Shown: positions 23,404 to 32,104 of the stretch, piece by piece
Layout: each line of letters begins with the position of its first letter
Numbering within the stretch: the stretch's first letter is position 1
Source of the DNA: JBAVQS01 sp049694275
Lineage (GTDB): Bacteria; Chloroflexota; Anaerolineae; UBA4142; SHND01
DNA length: 64,000 nucleotides
Direction of reading: 5' to 3'
Assembly (NCBI GenBank): GCA_049694275.1
Contig: JBAVQS010000050.1
Coordinates: 9,047-73,046, forward strand
Made by a program: the position numbers and the translations under genes
The notes under the pieces: generated by a model
What the model was told of the DNA's origin: nothing
The model's input: only the letters and a program-made list of their open reading frames with translations
Database searches by the model: none

Positions 23404-25854
23404 ATGCCTGCGTTAGAGTATATCGATCTCGACCTTGAAATTGTGCGAACGGCCACGGGCTATCGCGCCGCCATGAATTCCCCGGCGGGTCAGGCGAGCG
23501 CGGATTTTGTATTGCCCTTTGAGAAATACGAATTGGACCTGCTCCTGGATCGGCTCGGCGGGCGGCGGCGCGCGACGCGGACCTTGCGCACGAAATGGGA
23601 AGAGATGGATGCAGCGCAGCAACTGGGCGGCAAGCTCTTTGACGCCGTGTTCAGCGGCGACCTCAAGAGCCTCTGGGCGACGAGCCAGTATGTCGCCGAG
23701 GAAAAGGGGGACGGGCTGCGCATCCGCCTCCGCCTCACCAATGCCCCGGACCTGGCCGACCTCCCCTGGGAATACCTGTATGACCCCGCGCTCGACCGGT
23801 TCTTTACCCTTTCCGTCAAGACGCCGCTGGTGCGTTTTCTTGAAATCCCACAGCGCATTCGCCCGCTCACGGTCCAACTGCCCCTCCGTATCCTGGTGAT
23901 GATTTCCAGCCCGACCGATTATGACCCGCTCGACGTGGAGGGGGAGTACGCGCGCCTGGACCGCGCACTGGGTGCCGCGCAGGCGCAGGGGTGGGTAATG
24001 TTGACGCGGTTGGAAGAGGCGTCGCTCCTGGCGCTCACCCAGTGTTTACAGCAGGACGAGTTTCACATTCTGCATTTCATCGGACACGGCGTGTTTGACC
24101 GGCGCGTTGAGCAGGGGCTGCTGCTCCTGGAGGATGCCCAGCACAAAGGGCACCTGGTGCGCGCCCGGAACCTGGGGATGATGTTGCGTGATCATTCGTC
24201 CCTGCGGCTGGTCGTGCTGAATGCGTGTGAGGGGGCGCACAGCGCGAGCACCGACCCGCTGGTGGGGGCGGCCCCGAGCCTGGTGCAGCAGGGCATCCCG
24301 GCGGTGATTGCGATGCAGTTTGAGATTACGGACCTGGCGGCCATTGCCTTTTCGCAGGGGTTCTACGGCGCGCTGGTGAACGGGTATCCGGTGGATGGCG
24401 CGCTGGCGGAGGCGCGTAAACGGATGTATGCGGCGGGGCATGAATTGGAATGGGGGACGCCGGTACTCTTTATGCGCGCGCCGGATGGCCGGATTTTCGA
24501 CGTGACACAAGTCGCAGGTCACAGGTCACAGGTCGCAGGTCACCCGTTGCAGGGGACAGGGGACGTGGCGGCAGAGGCTAAGCGGCAAGCGGAGCTCAAG
24601 GCGCAACAAGAAGCGGCGGCGGAGGCCAAGCGGCAGGCGGAGCTCAAGGCGCAACAAGAGGCAGAGGCCAAACGTAAGGCGGAAGCCGCAGCGCTGGAAA
24701 AGAAGCGGGCGGTGGAACTGGTTCTGCCACTGGTGCCGGGCGTGACGCTCGAGCTCGTGCGCGTGCCGGCCGGCGAATTCTGGATGGGGAGCAGCGATGC
24801 CGACAAGCAAGCCTCTTCCAATGAAAAGCCGCAGCATAAAGTGTATCTGGACGAGTATCTCATTGGCAAGTATCCGGTGACGGTGGCGCAGTTCGCGGCG
24901 TTCGCCAAGGCAACCGGGCGCGCGGTGCGGCTGCCGACCGAGGCGGAGTGGGAGAAGGGGGCGCGTGGGATGGATGGGCGGATCTATCCGTGGGGGAGCA
25001 CCTTTGACCAGAACTTGCTCAACTCATCCGAAGGAGGCAAACGGGATACCACACCAGTGGGGAGCTATCCGGGCGGGGCGAGCCCATATGGTGCGCTGGA
25101 TATGGCGGGGAATTTCTGGGAGTGGTGCGCGGATTGGTATGCGGAAGATTACTATCGGAATTCGCCGGCGCAGAATCCGACTGGCCCGGACGTGGGAGGA
25201 ATTCGCGTCGTGCGCGGTGAGGGAAGAGCGATTGAACGATTCCGTTGGCGAACGCGTAGGGGCAATCCCTTGCGACTAAAGGGAGTCCCCGTTGGATGGT
25301 TGCCCTCGGGGGCGGGCACAAGGCCACGCCCCTACTTTATTGGTGTGCTCTATGAGGGAAGGGAGAAGGGGATGGCTAATGAATTGGTGATTGCGGTAAA
25401 TGGCAAAGAGCATAGAGTCGAGGCTGCGCCGGACACCCCGCTATTGTACGTGCTGCGAAATGAGCTGGGACTGAATAGCCCACAGTTTGGCTGTAGATCG
25501 GAACAGTGCGGCGCGTGTCGGGTCCTGGTCGGCCAAAAGGCGGTCTCTTCGTGCAAAATGTCCGTCGCGGAAGCGGCCGGCGCGCCCATTACAACGGTGG
25601 AAGGATTGGGAACCTTGCAGGAATTGCACCCTATTCAACAGGCGTTTATCGCCGAGCAGGCGGCGCAGTGCGGCGTGTGTACCAGTGGCATGATGATTAC
25701 AACGGCGGCGCTTCTCTGGGGGCATCCCCACCCGACCGACGAACAGATTCGTCAGGCCCTTGATGGGAATCTTTGCCGTTGTGGCTCGCACCTGCGGATT
25801 CTGCGCGCGGTCAAGCGGGCGGCGGACCTGTTAGCCGCAGTGGAGGAGATGTAA
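23404..25854 (+). CDS. CHAT protease - degenerate SUMF1 protein, running in frame into the IorA iron-sulfur subunit
   Basis: From ATG 23404 the frame is open for 816 codons. Residues 1-170 are the CHAT-associated N-terminal region (LADLPWEYLYDP); 170-365 are a CHAT caspase-like protease with His228 (FHILHFIGHG) and Cys275 (VVLNACEGAHS). Residues 389-440 form a coiled coil with a 48-bp direct repeat (EAKRQAELKAQQEAAA twice). Residues 445-606 are a SUMF1/FGE-sulfatase-like domain that lacks the usual middle segment between AFAKATG and RLPTEAEWEKGARG and stops after RVVRG, where a proper domain would continue about 40 residues. Residues 618-645 derive from an ~80-bp dispersed repeat. From residue 657 the frame is the complete IorA protein. 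Either a true fusion or a decayed gene missing its stop; the DNA shows only that no stop exists. Confidence 0.75.
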   Translation: MPALEYIDLDLEIVRTATGYRAAMNSPAGQASADFVLPFEKYELDLLLDRLGGRRRATRTLRTKWEEMDAAQQLGGKLFDAVFSGDLKSLWATSQYVAEEKGDGLRIRLRLTNAPDLADLPWEYLYDPALDRFFTLSVKTPLVRFLEIPQRIRPLTVQLPLRILVMISSPTDYDPLDVEGEYARLDRALGAAQAQGWVMLTRLEEASLLALTQCLQQDEFHILHFIGHGVFDRRVEQGLLLLEDAQHKGHLVRARNLGMMLRDHSSLRLVVLNACEGAHSASTDPLVGAAPSLVQQGIPAVIAMQFEITDLAAIAFSQGFYGALVNGYPVDGALAEARKRMYAAGHELEWGTPVLFMRAPDGRIFDVTQVAGHRSQVAGHPLQGTGDVAAEAKRQAELKAQQEAAAEAKRQAELKAQQEAEAKRKAEAAALEKKRAVELVLPLVPGVTLELVRVPAGEFWMGSSDADKQASSNEKPQHKVYLDEYLIGKYPVTVAQFAAFAKATGRAVRLPTEAEWEKGARGMDGRIYPWGSTFDQNLLNSSEGGKRDTTPVGSYPGGASPYGALDMAGNFWEWCADWYAEDYYRNSPAQNPTGPDVGGIRVVRGEGRAIERFRWRTRRGNPLRLKGVPVGWLPSGAGTRPRPYFIGVLYEGREKGMANELVIAVNGKEHRVEAAPDTPLLYVLRNELGLNSPQFGCRSEQCGACRVLVGQKAVSSCKMSVAEAAGAPITTVEGLGTLQELHPIQQAFIAEQAAQCGVCTSGMMITTAALLWGHPHPTDEQIRQALDGNLCRCGSHLRILRAVKRAADLLAAVEEM
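24511..24548 (+). repeat. Short tandem CAGGTCAC repeat in the CHAT-SUMF1 linker
   Basis: GTCGCAGGTCAC / AGGTCAC / AGGTCGCAGGTCAC blocks encode QVAGHRSQVAGH directly after the CHAT domain. The composition resembles intergenic spacer repeats and marks the junction between protease and coiled coil. Confidence 0.5.
25256..25335. repeat. Dispersed ~80-bp repeat, copy A
   Basis: Begins GTAGGGGC and ends GCCCCTAC, a perfect 8-bp terminal inverted repeat. Base-by-base comparison with 43030-43112 shows agreement over most of its length with a few substitutions and a 3-base length difference. This copy lies inside the open frame where the SUMF1 domain breaks off. Confidence 0.8.
25372..25854 (+). CDS. 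iorA: 2Fe-2S subunit of an IorAB-type molybdenum dehydrogenase
   Basis: A 160-residue small subunit with two [2Fe-2S] clusters. The plant-type cluster is FGCRSEQCGACRVLVGQKAVSSC (split: FGC, QCGAC, then a fourth Cys), and the helical-domain cluster is QCGVCTSGMMI with NLCRCGSHLRI. It passes electrons from the molybdenum site of the large subunit. The ATG at 25372 has GGGAGAAGGGG just upstream, so it can be translated on its own, although the frame is also open from the CHAT gene. The large-subunit ATG begins one base after its stop. No FAD-subunit gene is present, as in isoquinoline 1-oxidoreductase and related two-subunit aldehyde dehydrogenases. Confidence 0.9.
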   Translation: MANELVIAVNGKEHRVEAAPDTPLLYVLRNELGLNSPQFGCRSEQCGACRVLVGQKAVSSCKMSVAEAAGAPITTVEGLGTLQELHPIQQAFIAEQAAQCGVCTSGMMITTAALLWGHPHPTDEQIRQALDGNLCRCGSHLRILRAVKRAADLLAAVEEM

Positions 25855-25855
25855 C

Positions 25856-28033
25856 ATGGCGGATCAATCCAACTGGACCGACCCGAAAATGGATCGCACG
25901 ACGCAAGCGCGCGACGCGTGGGCGCCGCCACGCGCGAACCAGATTGACGATTGGCTGGCGATTGCATCTGATGGGACAGTGACCGTATTGAGCGGCAAGG
26001 TTGAGCTGGGGACGGGGACCCGTACGGCGCTTGCGCAGATCGTCGCCGAAGAGCTCGACGTTCCCTTTGACCGCATCCGCATGGTGATGGGCGATACCGC
26101 GCTGACGCCGAATGAGGGCTATACCGCTGGCAGCAAGACCATCCAGGTCGGCGGGGTCGCGCTGCGCGAGGCGAGCGCGGAGGCGCGGCTGGCGCTGCTC
26201 GAGATGGCGACCGACCGGCTGGATGCGGCGTTAGACGAGCTCGTCGTAACGGACGGGGTTATTGCGATACGCGATCGCCCGGAGCGAGCGGTGAGTTATG
26301 CAGAGTTGATCGGCGGCAAGCGCTTTAATCGTGAAATGACCGGCAAGGCTGTTCCCAAACGCCCGGAGGATTATCGCATTGTCGGCCAGTCGGTCGCACG
26401 GCTGGATTTGCCCGGCAAGTTCGCGGGCCAGCCCAGCTTTATTCAGGACTTGCGTTTGCCCGGTATGCTGCACGGGCGTATCGTCCGCCCGCCTAGCCCC
26501 GGCGCAATGCTCCTTTCCATTGACCGCGATTCGATTCAAGACATTCCTGGAGTTCAGGTCGTTCAGATCGGTAGTTTTGTCGGGGTCGTGGCCGAGCGCG
26601 AAGAGGTGGCGCAGCGTGCGGCGACCCAGCTCAAGGTCACCTGGCAGGAGCACCCCACCTTGCCGCCGGTGGACGAACTATTCGACTGGATTCGACAGCA
26701 GCCGACCACCGACCGGGTTGTCGTCGAGACTGGGGATGTAGACCATGCAATGGGGCAGGCAACCAGGCGGATCAGCGCAACCTATTATCAGCCCTACCAG
26801 AACCATGCCTCGATTGGGCCTTCGTGCGGGGTGGCGGATTTTCAGGAGGGGCAACTCAAGGTGTGGGCGGCGACGCAGGGAGTTTATCCCCTCCGCAACG
26901 CGATCAGTGACCTGCTCCAACTCCCACCGGACAAGGTCCAGGTGACCCATGTCGAGGGCGCGGGCTGTTATGGGCAGAATGGGTCAGATGATGCGGCGGC
27001 CGACGCGGCTGTTTTGTCGCGGGCTGTTGGCCGTCCGGTACGTGTCCAGTGGACGCGCGAGGAGGAATTTGCCTGGGAGCCCAAAGCGCCGGCGATGGTG
27101 ATGGAGGTGTCCGGCGGACTGGATGACGCCGGGAATATTGTAGCGTGGGATTATCAAGTTTGGACGCCGCCGCATACCACGCGTGCCGCGACCGGGAATG
27201 GACTGCTGGCGGGACAACTGATGACCGGCCAGCGTCCGCCGGCCAGGGGGTGGCTGGGTGGCGGCGACCGGAATGCGCCGACCGATTACCGCCTGCCGCA
27301 CCAGCGCGTTCGCGCACACTGGCTGGCGCAATCCCCGGTGCGCGCCTCTTCGATGCGCAGCCTGGGGGGCGCGGCAAATACTCTGGCCAACGAGTCGTTT
27401 ATGGACGAACTGGCCGCCGCCGCGCAACGTGACCCATTGGAATTTCGCCTGGCGCACTTGACCGACCCGCGCGCACAAGCTGTATTGCGCGCTGCAGCCG
27501 AGCGCGCGAACTGGGAACCACGCGCCGCGCGTGCAACCCCCTGGCGGGGGCCGGAGGGCGCCGGGACCGGCCAGGGGGTTGCCTTTGCGCGGTATGAAAA
27601 TACAGAAGCGTATGTGGGGATGATTGCACAGGTCACGGTCGATCCGGCGAGCGGCGAGGTCCGTGTCAGGCGCATTGTGGTCGCGCACGATTGTGGACTG
27701 ATCATCAATCCCGATGGATTGCGCAACCAGATCGAGGGGAATGTGATACAAGCGGTCAGCCGGGCGCTCAAGGAAGAGGTCCGCTTTGACGAGCGGCGCA
27801 TCCTCAGCCTCGATTGGGAGTCCTATCCCATTCTGACCTTTTCCGAGCTGCCTGAGGTAGAGATTGTTTTGCTCAACCGGCCCGATCAGCCCGCAGTTGG
27901 CGCCGGCGAGCCCGCCACCATCACGGTGGCCGCCGCCATCGCGAACGCGATCCATGATGCAACGGGTGCGCGGGTGCGGCAGGTCCCGTTCACGCGCGTG
28001 CGTGTTCGCGCAGCGCTGGCGGCGAGCACCTAA
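25856..28033 (+). CDS. iorB: Molybdopterin-binding subunit, isoquinoline 1-oxidoreductase beta-like
   Basis: A 725-residue xanthine-dehydrogenase-family large subunit of the IorB type. Recognisable parts are GTVTVLSGKVELGTGTRTAL near residue 40, VEGAGCYGQNGSDDAAADA in the middle, MRSLGGAANTLANESFMDEL, AHDCGLIINPDGLRNQIEG, and the catalytic-Glu motif VGAGEPATITVAAAIANAI near the C-terminus. The family hydroxylates N-heterocycles or oxidises aldehydes and passes electrons through IorA to a cytochrome. Without a signal peptide it is presumably cytoplasmic. The stop codon overlaps that of the convergent MFS gene by four bases. No XdhC-type sulfurase gene is in the window. Confidence 0.9.
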   Translation: MADQSNWTDPKMDRTTQARDAWAPPRANQIDDWLAIASDGTVTVLSGKVELGTGTRTALAQIVAEELDVPFDRIRMVMGDTALTPNEGYTAGSKTIQVGGVALREASAEARLALLEMATDRLDAALDELVVTDGVIAIRDRPERAVSYAELIGGKRFNREMTGKAVPKRPEDYRIVGQSVARLDLPGKFAGQPSFIQDLRLPGMLHGRIVRPPSPGAMLLSIDRDSIQDIPGVQVVQIGSFVGVVAEREEVAQRAATQLKVTWQEHPTLPPVDELFDWIRQQPTTDRVVVETGDVDHAMGQATRRISATYYQPYQNHASIGPSCGVADFQEGQLKVWAATQGVYPLRNAISDLLQLPPDKVQVTHVEGAGCYGQNGSDDAAADAAVLSRAVGRPVRVQWTREEEFAWEPKAPAMVMEVSGGLDDAGNIVAWDYQVWTPPHTTRAATGNGLLAGQLMTGQRPPARGWLGGGDRNAPTDYRLPHQRVRAHWLAQSPVRASSMRSLGGAANTLANESFMDELAAAAQRDPLEFRLAHLTDPRAQAVLRAAAERANWEPRAARATPWRGPEGAGTGQGVAFARYENTEAYVGMIAQVTVDPASGEVRVRRIVVAHDCGLIINPDGLRNQIEGNVIQAVSRALKEEVRFDERRILSLDWESYPILTFSELPEVEIVLLNRPDQPAVGAGEPATITVAAAIANAIHDATGARVRQVPFTRVRVRAALAAST

Positions 28034-29529
28034 TCGATCAGTATTTCGACCCCGGATTTCATCTCTCGGATGTTCAGCGTAAATATGACGACAACGCTCG
28101 CCAGGGCCATGACGCCGGCGGCGACCGCAAACACGATGCGATAGGCGTCGATCTCGGCTTTGAGCGTCATCAGGACGCCTGCCACTGCTCGGATGAGGGG
28201 GTTGACCGTGTTGACGATGCTATAGCGTGAGATGGCAATCAGGTTGTTCTCGGTCCCATTACTCAGAATCGTTGCAAACACTGAAATCCCGAATGCGCCA
28301 GAGATATTCCGGACGAGCGCCAGGATGGAAGAGGCAATGCCGATCTCTTCGGTTGGAATGACAGCGGCGATGATGCTGGTGCGCTGCGACATGCCAAACC
28401 CCAGGCCAAACGCCATGACGGACATGGGGATCATGATATCCAGGGCTGTCGAGCGTGCATCGACCTGAGTGTAAAGAAGCAAGCCCAATCCGCCGACGAG
28501 GGTACTGGCCGCAATCACGTACTTGGGTTGGACCTTGCCGACCAGGGTGACGCCGAGCGGTGAGGCGAGCATCATGAAAAAGGCCATGGGCATGAACAGG
28601 TATCCCGTCTGGGTTGCGCTAAAACCCAAAAAGGTCTGCACAAAGACCGGGATCAAAAATACGCCGCCCGACATGCCCATAAAGGTAATAAAGTTGTTGG
28701 CGAGCGCGGCATTGAACGCGGGGATCTTGAAAAACTTGAAATCGACAATTGGCTCGGGGTGCTTGATGTCAATCCGGTAAAAGATATAGCCGAACACGAT
28801 CATGGTCAGGTAGCACGCGATGCTCCAGACGGAGAACCACCCCCAGTCTGTCCCCTGGTCGAGGACGAGGACCAGGGCCGAGAGCGAAATGCCCAGGGTA
28901 ATCGATCCTGCAAAGTCAAAATGCATGACTTTGCGCTCTGACACTGACTCGCGGATAAAGACAAGGGCCATCACGAGTCCAATAATGCCAACGGGCAGAT
29001 TGACGAGAAAGACCGACCGCCAGCCAAAGTGGTCGATCAGTGGACCGCCGATCAACGGACCAAAGACGATCGCGACCATAAAAGAGGAGGACCAGAGCCC
29101 GAGTGCCTGCGCCCGTGCCTTGCCATTGGGAAAGGTCACGGCGATGATCGCCATCGCCGTCGGGTAATCCGCGGAGGCTGCGATGGCCTGGATGACGCGG
29201 AACACCAGCATGGAACTTAGATTCCAGGCCAGGCCCGTGAGGACAGAGCCAAAGATAAAGATTGTAAAACCGAGGACGTAGATTCTGCGCCGGCCGATGC
29301 TGTCGCCCAGTTTCCCCCAGATCGGCACGAAAATGGCGTTTGCCAGGATATAGGCCGTCGCAATCCAGCCCGCCTGCGAGACCGAAATCGAGAAATCGTT
29401 AATAATCTTGGGAAGCGCGAGGTTGACTACGGTCGAGTCGAGACGTCCGAGGAAGGTCCCGATAATGACTGTTAGCAAGACCATCCACCGGAGGGGGTTC
29501 TGTTCCGCCGTTGCGTTATTATTTTTCAT
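28030..29529 (-). CDS. MFS multidrug efflux transporter, DHA2 (EmrB/QacA) family
   Basis: A 499-residue transporter with about 14 membrane helices. Motifs are FLGRLDSTVVNLALPKI in helix 1, WIATAYILANAIFVPIWGKLGDSIGRRRIYV (helices 2-3 with motif A GKLGDSIGRR), and motif C-like IVFGPLIGGPLIDHFGWRSVFLVNLPVG split across helices 5-6. It is the last gene of a MarR - HlyD - HlyD - MFS operon and so is probably the inner-membrane pump fed by the two adaptor proteins. The frame extends to 29574, but MKNNNATAEQ at 29529 is the usual family start; the extension crosses a hairpin. No strong ribosome site is visible for either. Confidence 0.92.
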   Translation of the reverse strand: MKNNNATAEQNPLRWMVLLTVIIGTFLGRLDSTVVNLALPKIINDFSISVSQAGWIATAYILANAIFVPIWGKLGDSIGRRRIYVLGFTIFIFGSVLTGLAWNLSSMLVFRVIQAIAASADYPTAMAIIAVTFPNGKARAQALGLWSSSFMVAIVFGPLIGGPLIDHFGWRSVFLVNLPVGIIGLVMALVFIRESVSERKVMHFDFAGSITLGISLSALVLVLDQGTDWGWFSVWSIACYLTMIVFGYIFYRIDIKHPEPIVDFKFFKIPAFNAALANNFITFMGMSGGVFLIPVFVQTFLGFSATQTGYLFMPMAFFMMLASPLGVTLVGKVQPKYVIAASTLVGGLGLLLYTQVDARSTALDIMIPMSVMAFGLGFGMSQRTSIIAAVIPTEEIGIASSILALVRNISGAFGISVFATILSNGTENNLIAISRYSIVNTVNPLIRAVAGVLMTLKAEIDAYRIVFAVAAGVMALASVVVIFTLNIREMKSGVEILID

Positions 29530-29560
29530 CAATATCGTTTTGCGCGATCGACTCAACCCC

Positions 29561-29585
29561 AAGTCCCGCTCCATAAGCGGGACTT
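29561..29585. repeat. Perfect hairpin between adaptor and MFS genes
   Basis: AAGTCCCGCT / AGCGGGACTT, a perfect 10-bp stem with a 5-base loop, lies in the spacer between the second HlyD gene and the MFS gene. No U-run follows on the minus strand; it may modulate pump expression or protect RNA ends. Confidence 0.6.
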
Positions 29586-29597
29586 ATGGGATTGGTT

Positions 29598-30296
29598 TTA
29601 TTTATAGATCCACATCCGGGCGGACATGCCATTCACAATCTCGGGGTAATGGTTCGGATCGAAGGTGACTTTGATGTCGTACAGCTTTTCCTGTCGTTTG
29701 TCCGAAATGCTAAAGACGACGCTCCCCTGGTCGGCGGTTTTGGCGATTGAATCGACCGTTCCTTCATATTCCCGATTATCATAGGCGTCAAGCGTAAACA
29801 TGACCTTTTGCCCGATCTTGACATCGCCGAGACCCTGATCTTCTTGCAGGTGGCCGACCAGGCGCAAGCTGGCCGGATCATACATCTGCACAATGGGGGT
29901 CTGGTTGCTTGCAAATTGGCCCGGCGTGTTCTGTACCGAGACGATAATGCCCGGAACGCGCGCGCTTACGACGCGATCGCCAACGTTGAATAGTTGCTGG
30001 CCGACCACAACCCGGTCCCCTTCCTTGACATAGACCGCTTTGAGCACGCCCGGGACGTCAGGTCCGATGGAGATAACCGGCGCTGAAATCTCAGAGGTCT
30101 CTATGGAAATCCTGGACTCTTGGTCCTGCCAATAGCGAAACCCGAAATAGCCGCCGGCCGCGACGAGGAGGACCAGAACGCCGATAAAGAGCGGGCTTTT
30201 GACGATCCGGCCCAGGGGGTTTCTTCTCCCGCCGGCAACCGGCATGTCCTGATTGGCAGTCGCGTCTGCCGGGGTGGATGAACGATTATCAGCCAT
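29598..30296 (-). CDS. HlyD-like membrane-anchored adaptor, short
   Basis: A 232-residue protein with an N-terminal cytoplasmic tail, a single membrane helix (SPLFIGVLVLLVAAGGYFGF, about residues 40-60) and a biotinyl-lipoyl-like hairpin (LKAVYVKEGDRVVVGQQLF) followed by a beta-barrel region (GQKVMFTLDAYDNREYEGTV). Unlike most HlyD proteins it lacks the long coiled-coil hairpin. The ATG at 30296 has AGGAG at good spacing. It lies 26 bases after the first adaptor gene and 68 bases before the pump, so it should work with that pump. Two adaptors per pump is unusual. Confidence 0.85.
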   Translation of the reverse strand: MADNRSSTPADATANQDMPVAGGRRNPLGRIVKSPLFIGVLVLLVAAGGYFGFRYWQDQESRISIETSEISAPVISIGPDVPGVLKAVYVKEGDRVVVGQQLFNVGDRVVSARVPGIIVSVQNTPGQFASNQTPIVQMYDPASLRLVGHLQEDQGLGDVKIGQKVMFTLDAYDNREYEGTVDSIAKTADQGSVVFSISDKRQEKLYDIKVTFDPNHYPEIVNGMSARMWIYK

Positions 30297-30322
30297 AGTG
30301 AAATGCTCCTGATCCAATAGCG

Positions 30323-31498
30323 TTATTTGCCTGGGGTCTGTATCTGCGCGCTGGCCGTCAACCCGGGACGCAACGGCAACGTGTTCGCGTCGACGTCGAT
30401 GATGATGGGCACGCTGGTGACGCCGGAGACGGTGCTTGCCAGCCAGCCGACGCGCGTCACTTTGCCGGTGATGGTCTTATCCTTGAACGCGTCCGGCGTG
30501 ATTGACACTGACTGCCCGATCTGAATCTGCGCGAACAGCGCCTGATCGATACTGCCCTGAAGCTGCAGGTGCGAAAGGTCGGCCAGCAGCAAAACCGGGG
30601 AGCTGGGTCCGACCGATTCGCCAACGTGTGGGATCAGCGAAATGACAATGCCGTCGAACGGGGCGGTAAGGGTCGCGTTGGTCACTTGTTGCTGGGCCAA
30701 CGCGAGCGCGGCTTGCGCCTGATCTACCGCCGCCTGGGCCGCCGCAATGTTGTCCGAATTGGGTTGTAGCCGCGAGAGGCCCGCCTGTGCCTGTTGCACC
30801 TGACCCCATGCCCCGGCCAGCTCCGCGGCCGTGGGATGGGTCAGCGCATTGTTATAGGCCGCGATGGCTGCGTTGTAATTGTTCGTCGCCGTCTGCAACT
30901 GGAGCGACTGGGGCAGCATCCCGCTATAGGGATTGGTTGGCCCCCCGGCGCGATCGTATGCGGCCTGGGCCTGATCGAGCGCGGCCTTGGCGTTTGCCAC
31001 CTGGGTTCGCAGCGGCGCGAGGTCGTTGGCCGAGGGCCCGCCGCGGACCTTTTCATAGTTCTTGAGTGTGGCGTCGACCGCGGCCTGCGCGGCGGCTGTA
31101 TCCGCATCCGTGGCCGGGGATTTGATCTGGCTCAAACGCGCCTGCGCGCCAGCCAATGCCGCCTGGGCCTGCTGAACGGAGAGCTGTAACTCGGTCGTGT
31201 CGAGCACCGCGAGGGTGTCGCCCTTTTTGACCGTTGCTCCCTCCTGCACGCGAAGGTCGATAACCCGCCCGCTTCCTTTGAACATGAGGGTTGCTTGGGT
31301 AGGAGCGACAAAAGCGCCGAATATCTGGATGGTATTTGCCGGGGCTACTTGATTGGCGGGGACCGCCTGTGGCTGCGACGCGCTCGACGTGCTCGCCGGC
31401 GACGCCGCGACCCGCGCCGGTGGGTTTAGCGTCAGAATACCTGCGGCGACCAACACCAGCGCAGCCAGGACGGCAAATAATGTTCTAGGTTTGAGCAT
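30323..31498 (-). CDS. HlyD-family efflux adaptor
   Basis: A 391-residue membrane fusion protein. An N-terminal signal-anchor (TLFAVLAALVLVAAGILTL) is followed by a Ser/Ala-rich linker, a lipoyl half (GRVIDLRVQEGATVKKGDTL), a long alanine- and glutamine-rich coiled-coil hairpin at about residues 100-265 (QQAQAALAGAQARLSQIK and similar), the second lipoyl half (TLTAPFDGIVISLIPHVGES) and a beta-barrel (GQSVSITPDAF). GGAGG lies six bases before the ATG at 31498. It is the first structural gene after marR. Confidence 0.9.
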   Translation of the reverse strand: MLKPRTLFAVLAALVLVAAGILTLNPPARVAASPASTSSASQPQAVPANQVAPANTIQIFGAFVAPTQATLMFKGSGRVIDLRVQEGATVKKGDTLAVLDTTELQLSVQQAQAALAGAQARLSQIKSPATDADTAAAQAAVDATLKNYEKVRGGPSANDLAPLRTQVANAKAALDQAQAAYDRAGGPTNPYSGMLPQSLQLQTATNNYNAAIAAYNNALTHPTAAELAGAWGQVQQAQAGLSRLQPNSDNIAAAQAAVDQAQAALALAQQQVTNATLTAPFDGIVISLIPHVGESVGPSSPVLLLADLSHLQLQGSIDQALFAQIQIGQSVSITPDAFKDKTITGKVTRVGWLASTVSGVTSVPIIIDVDANTLPLRPGLTASAQIQTPGK

Positions 31499-31575
31499 AA
31501 AAATCCTCCATTGCAAGCTGTAGTTTAATCATCACCTTGTGGCGGGGTAGCGCATCGCGCAAGACCGCCGCCGAT

Positions 31576-32034
31576 CTATTTCTTGATTCCGGCGTGAGTG
31601 GGGGCCGCGACCTGCGCCAGCGCGCCCAGCCCACGTTCGAGCGCGGCGAGATCGGGCTCGCTCAATTCGTCGAGCCAGTCGCGCATCAACTCGCGCCGCC
31701 CTTCGCGTAAATGCTGCGCCAGCTTGTCCCCCTGGGCCGTCAGCCGCACCAGCGTCCGCCGGCGATCCTCCGGGTCTTCGTGTCGTTCGACCAATTGCGT
31801 CTGCACCATCTTGTCCACAAGGACGCTGGCCGCCGGCAATCCGATCTGCAGCTTGTCTGCGACGCCGCCCATCGACGTCGGGCCGGTATGGCAGAGCGCG
31901 AACAATACCTTGACCTGTCCCATCGTGAGGTCAAGATGCAGCCACTCTCCGGTAATTGTCTCCCAGATGGAATGAAAAACCGCTTTTTGTGATTGAATGA
32001 TGGCGTTAACCGCCGCGTCGCGTTTTGGGTTCAT
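31576..32034 (-). CDS. MarR-family transcriptional repressor
   Basis: A 152-residue winged-helix regulator. The DNA-binding core is GPTSMGGVADKLQIGLPAAS then VLVDKMVQTQLVERHEDPEDRRRTLVRLTAQG (split here), with the wing motif EDRRRTLVRLT. GGGAG precedes the ATG at 32034 by seven bases; the longer frame to 32052 is not supported. It leads an operon with two adaptors and an MFS pump, and three 18-bp direct repeats overlap the promoter, so autorepression relieved by a drug-like ligand is the likely mode. Confidence 0.92.
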   Translation of the reverse strand: MNPKRDAAVNAIIQSQKAVFHSIWETITGEWLHLDLTMGQVKVLFALCHTGPTSMGGVADKLQIGLPAASVLVDKMVQTQLVERHEDPEDRRRTLVRLTAQGDKLAQHLREGRRELMRDWLDELSEPDLAALERGLGALAQVAAPTHAGIKK

Positions 32035-32075
32035 CGCAATTCTCCCTGACACAGCCCCGCTTATGGTGGGGGACG

Positions 32076-32104
32076 ATTATAGTCAAATAGTTTCGACTTG
32101 TCAA
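32076..32104 (-). promoter_or_regulatory. Consensus promoter of the MarR efflux operon
   Basis: On the minus strand TTGACA (32099-32104) and TATAAT (32076-32081) are both perfect and separated by exactly 17 bases. The marR ATG follows 42 bases later. Operator repeats cover the -35 and the spacer. Confidence 0.9.
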
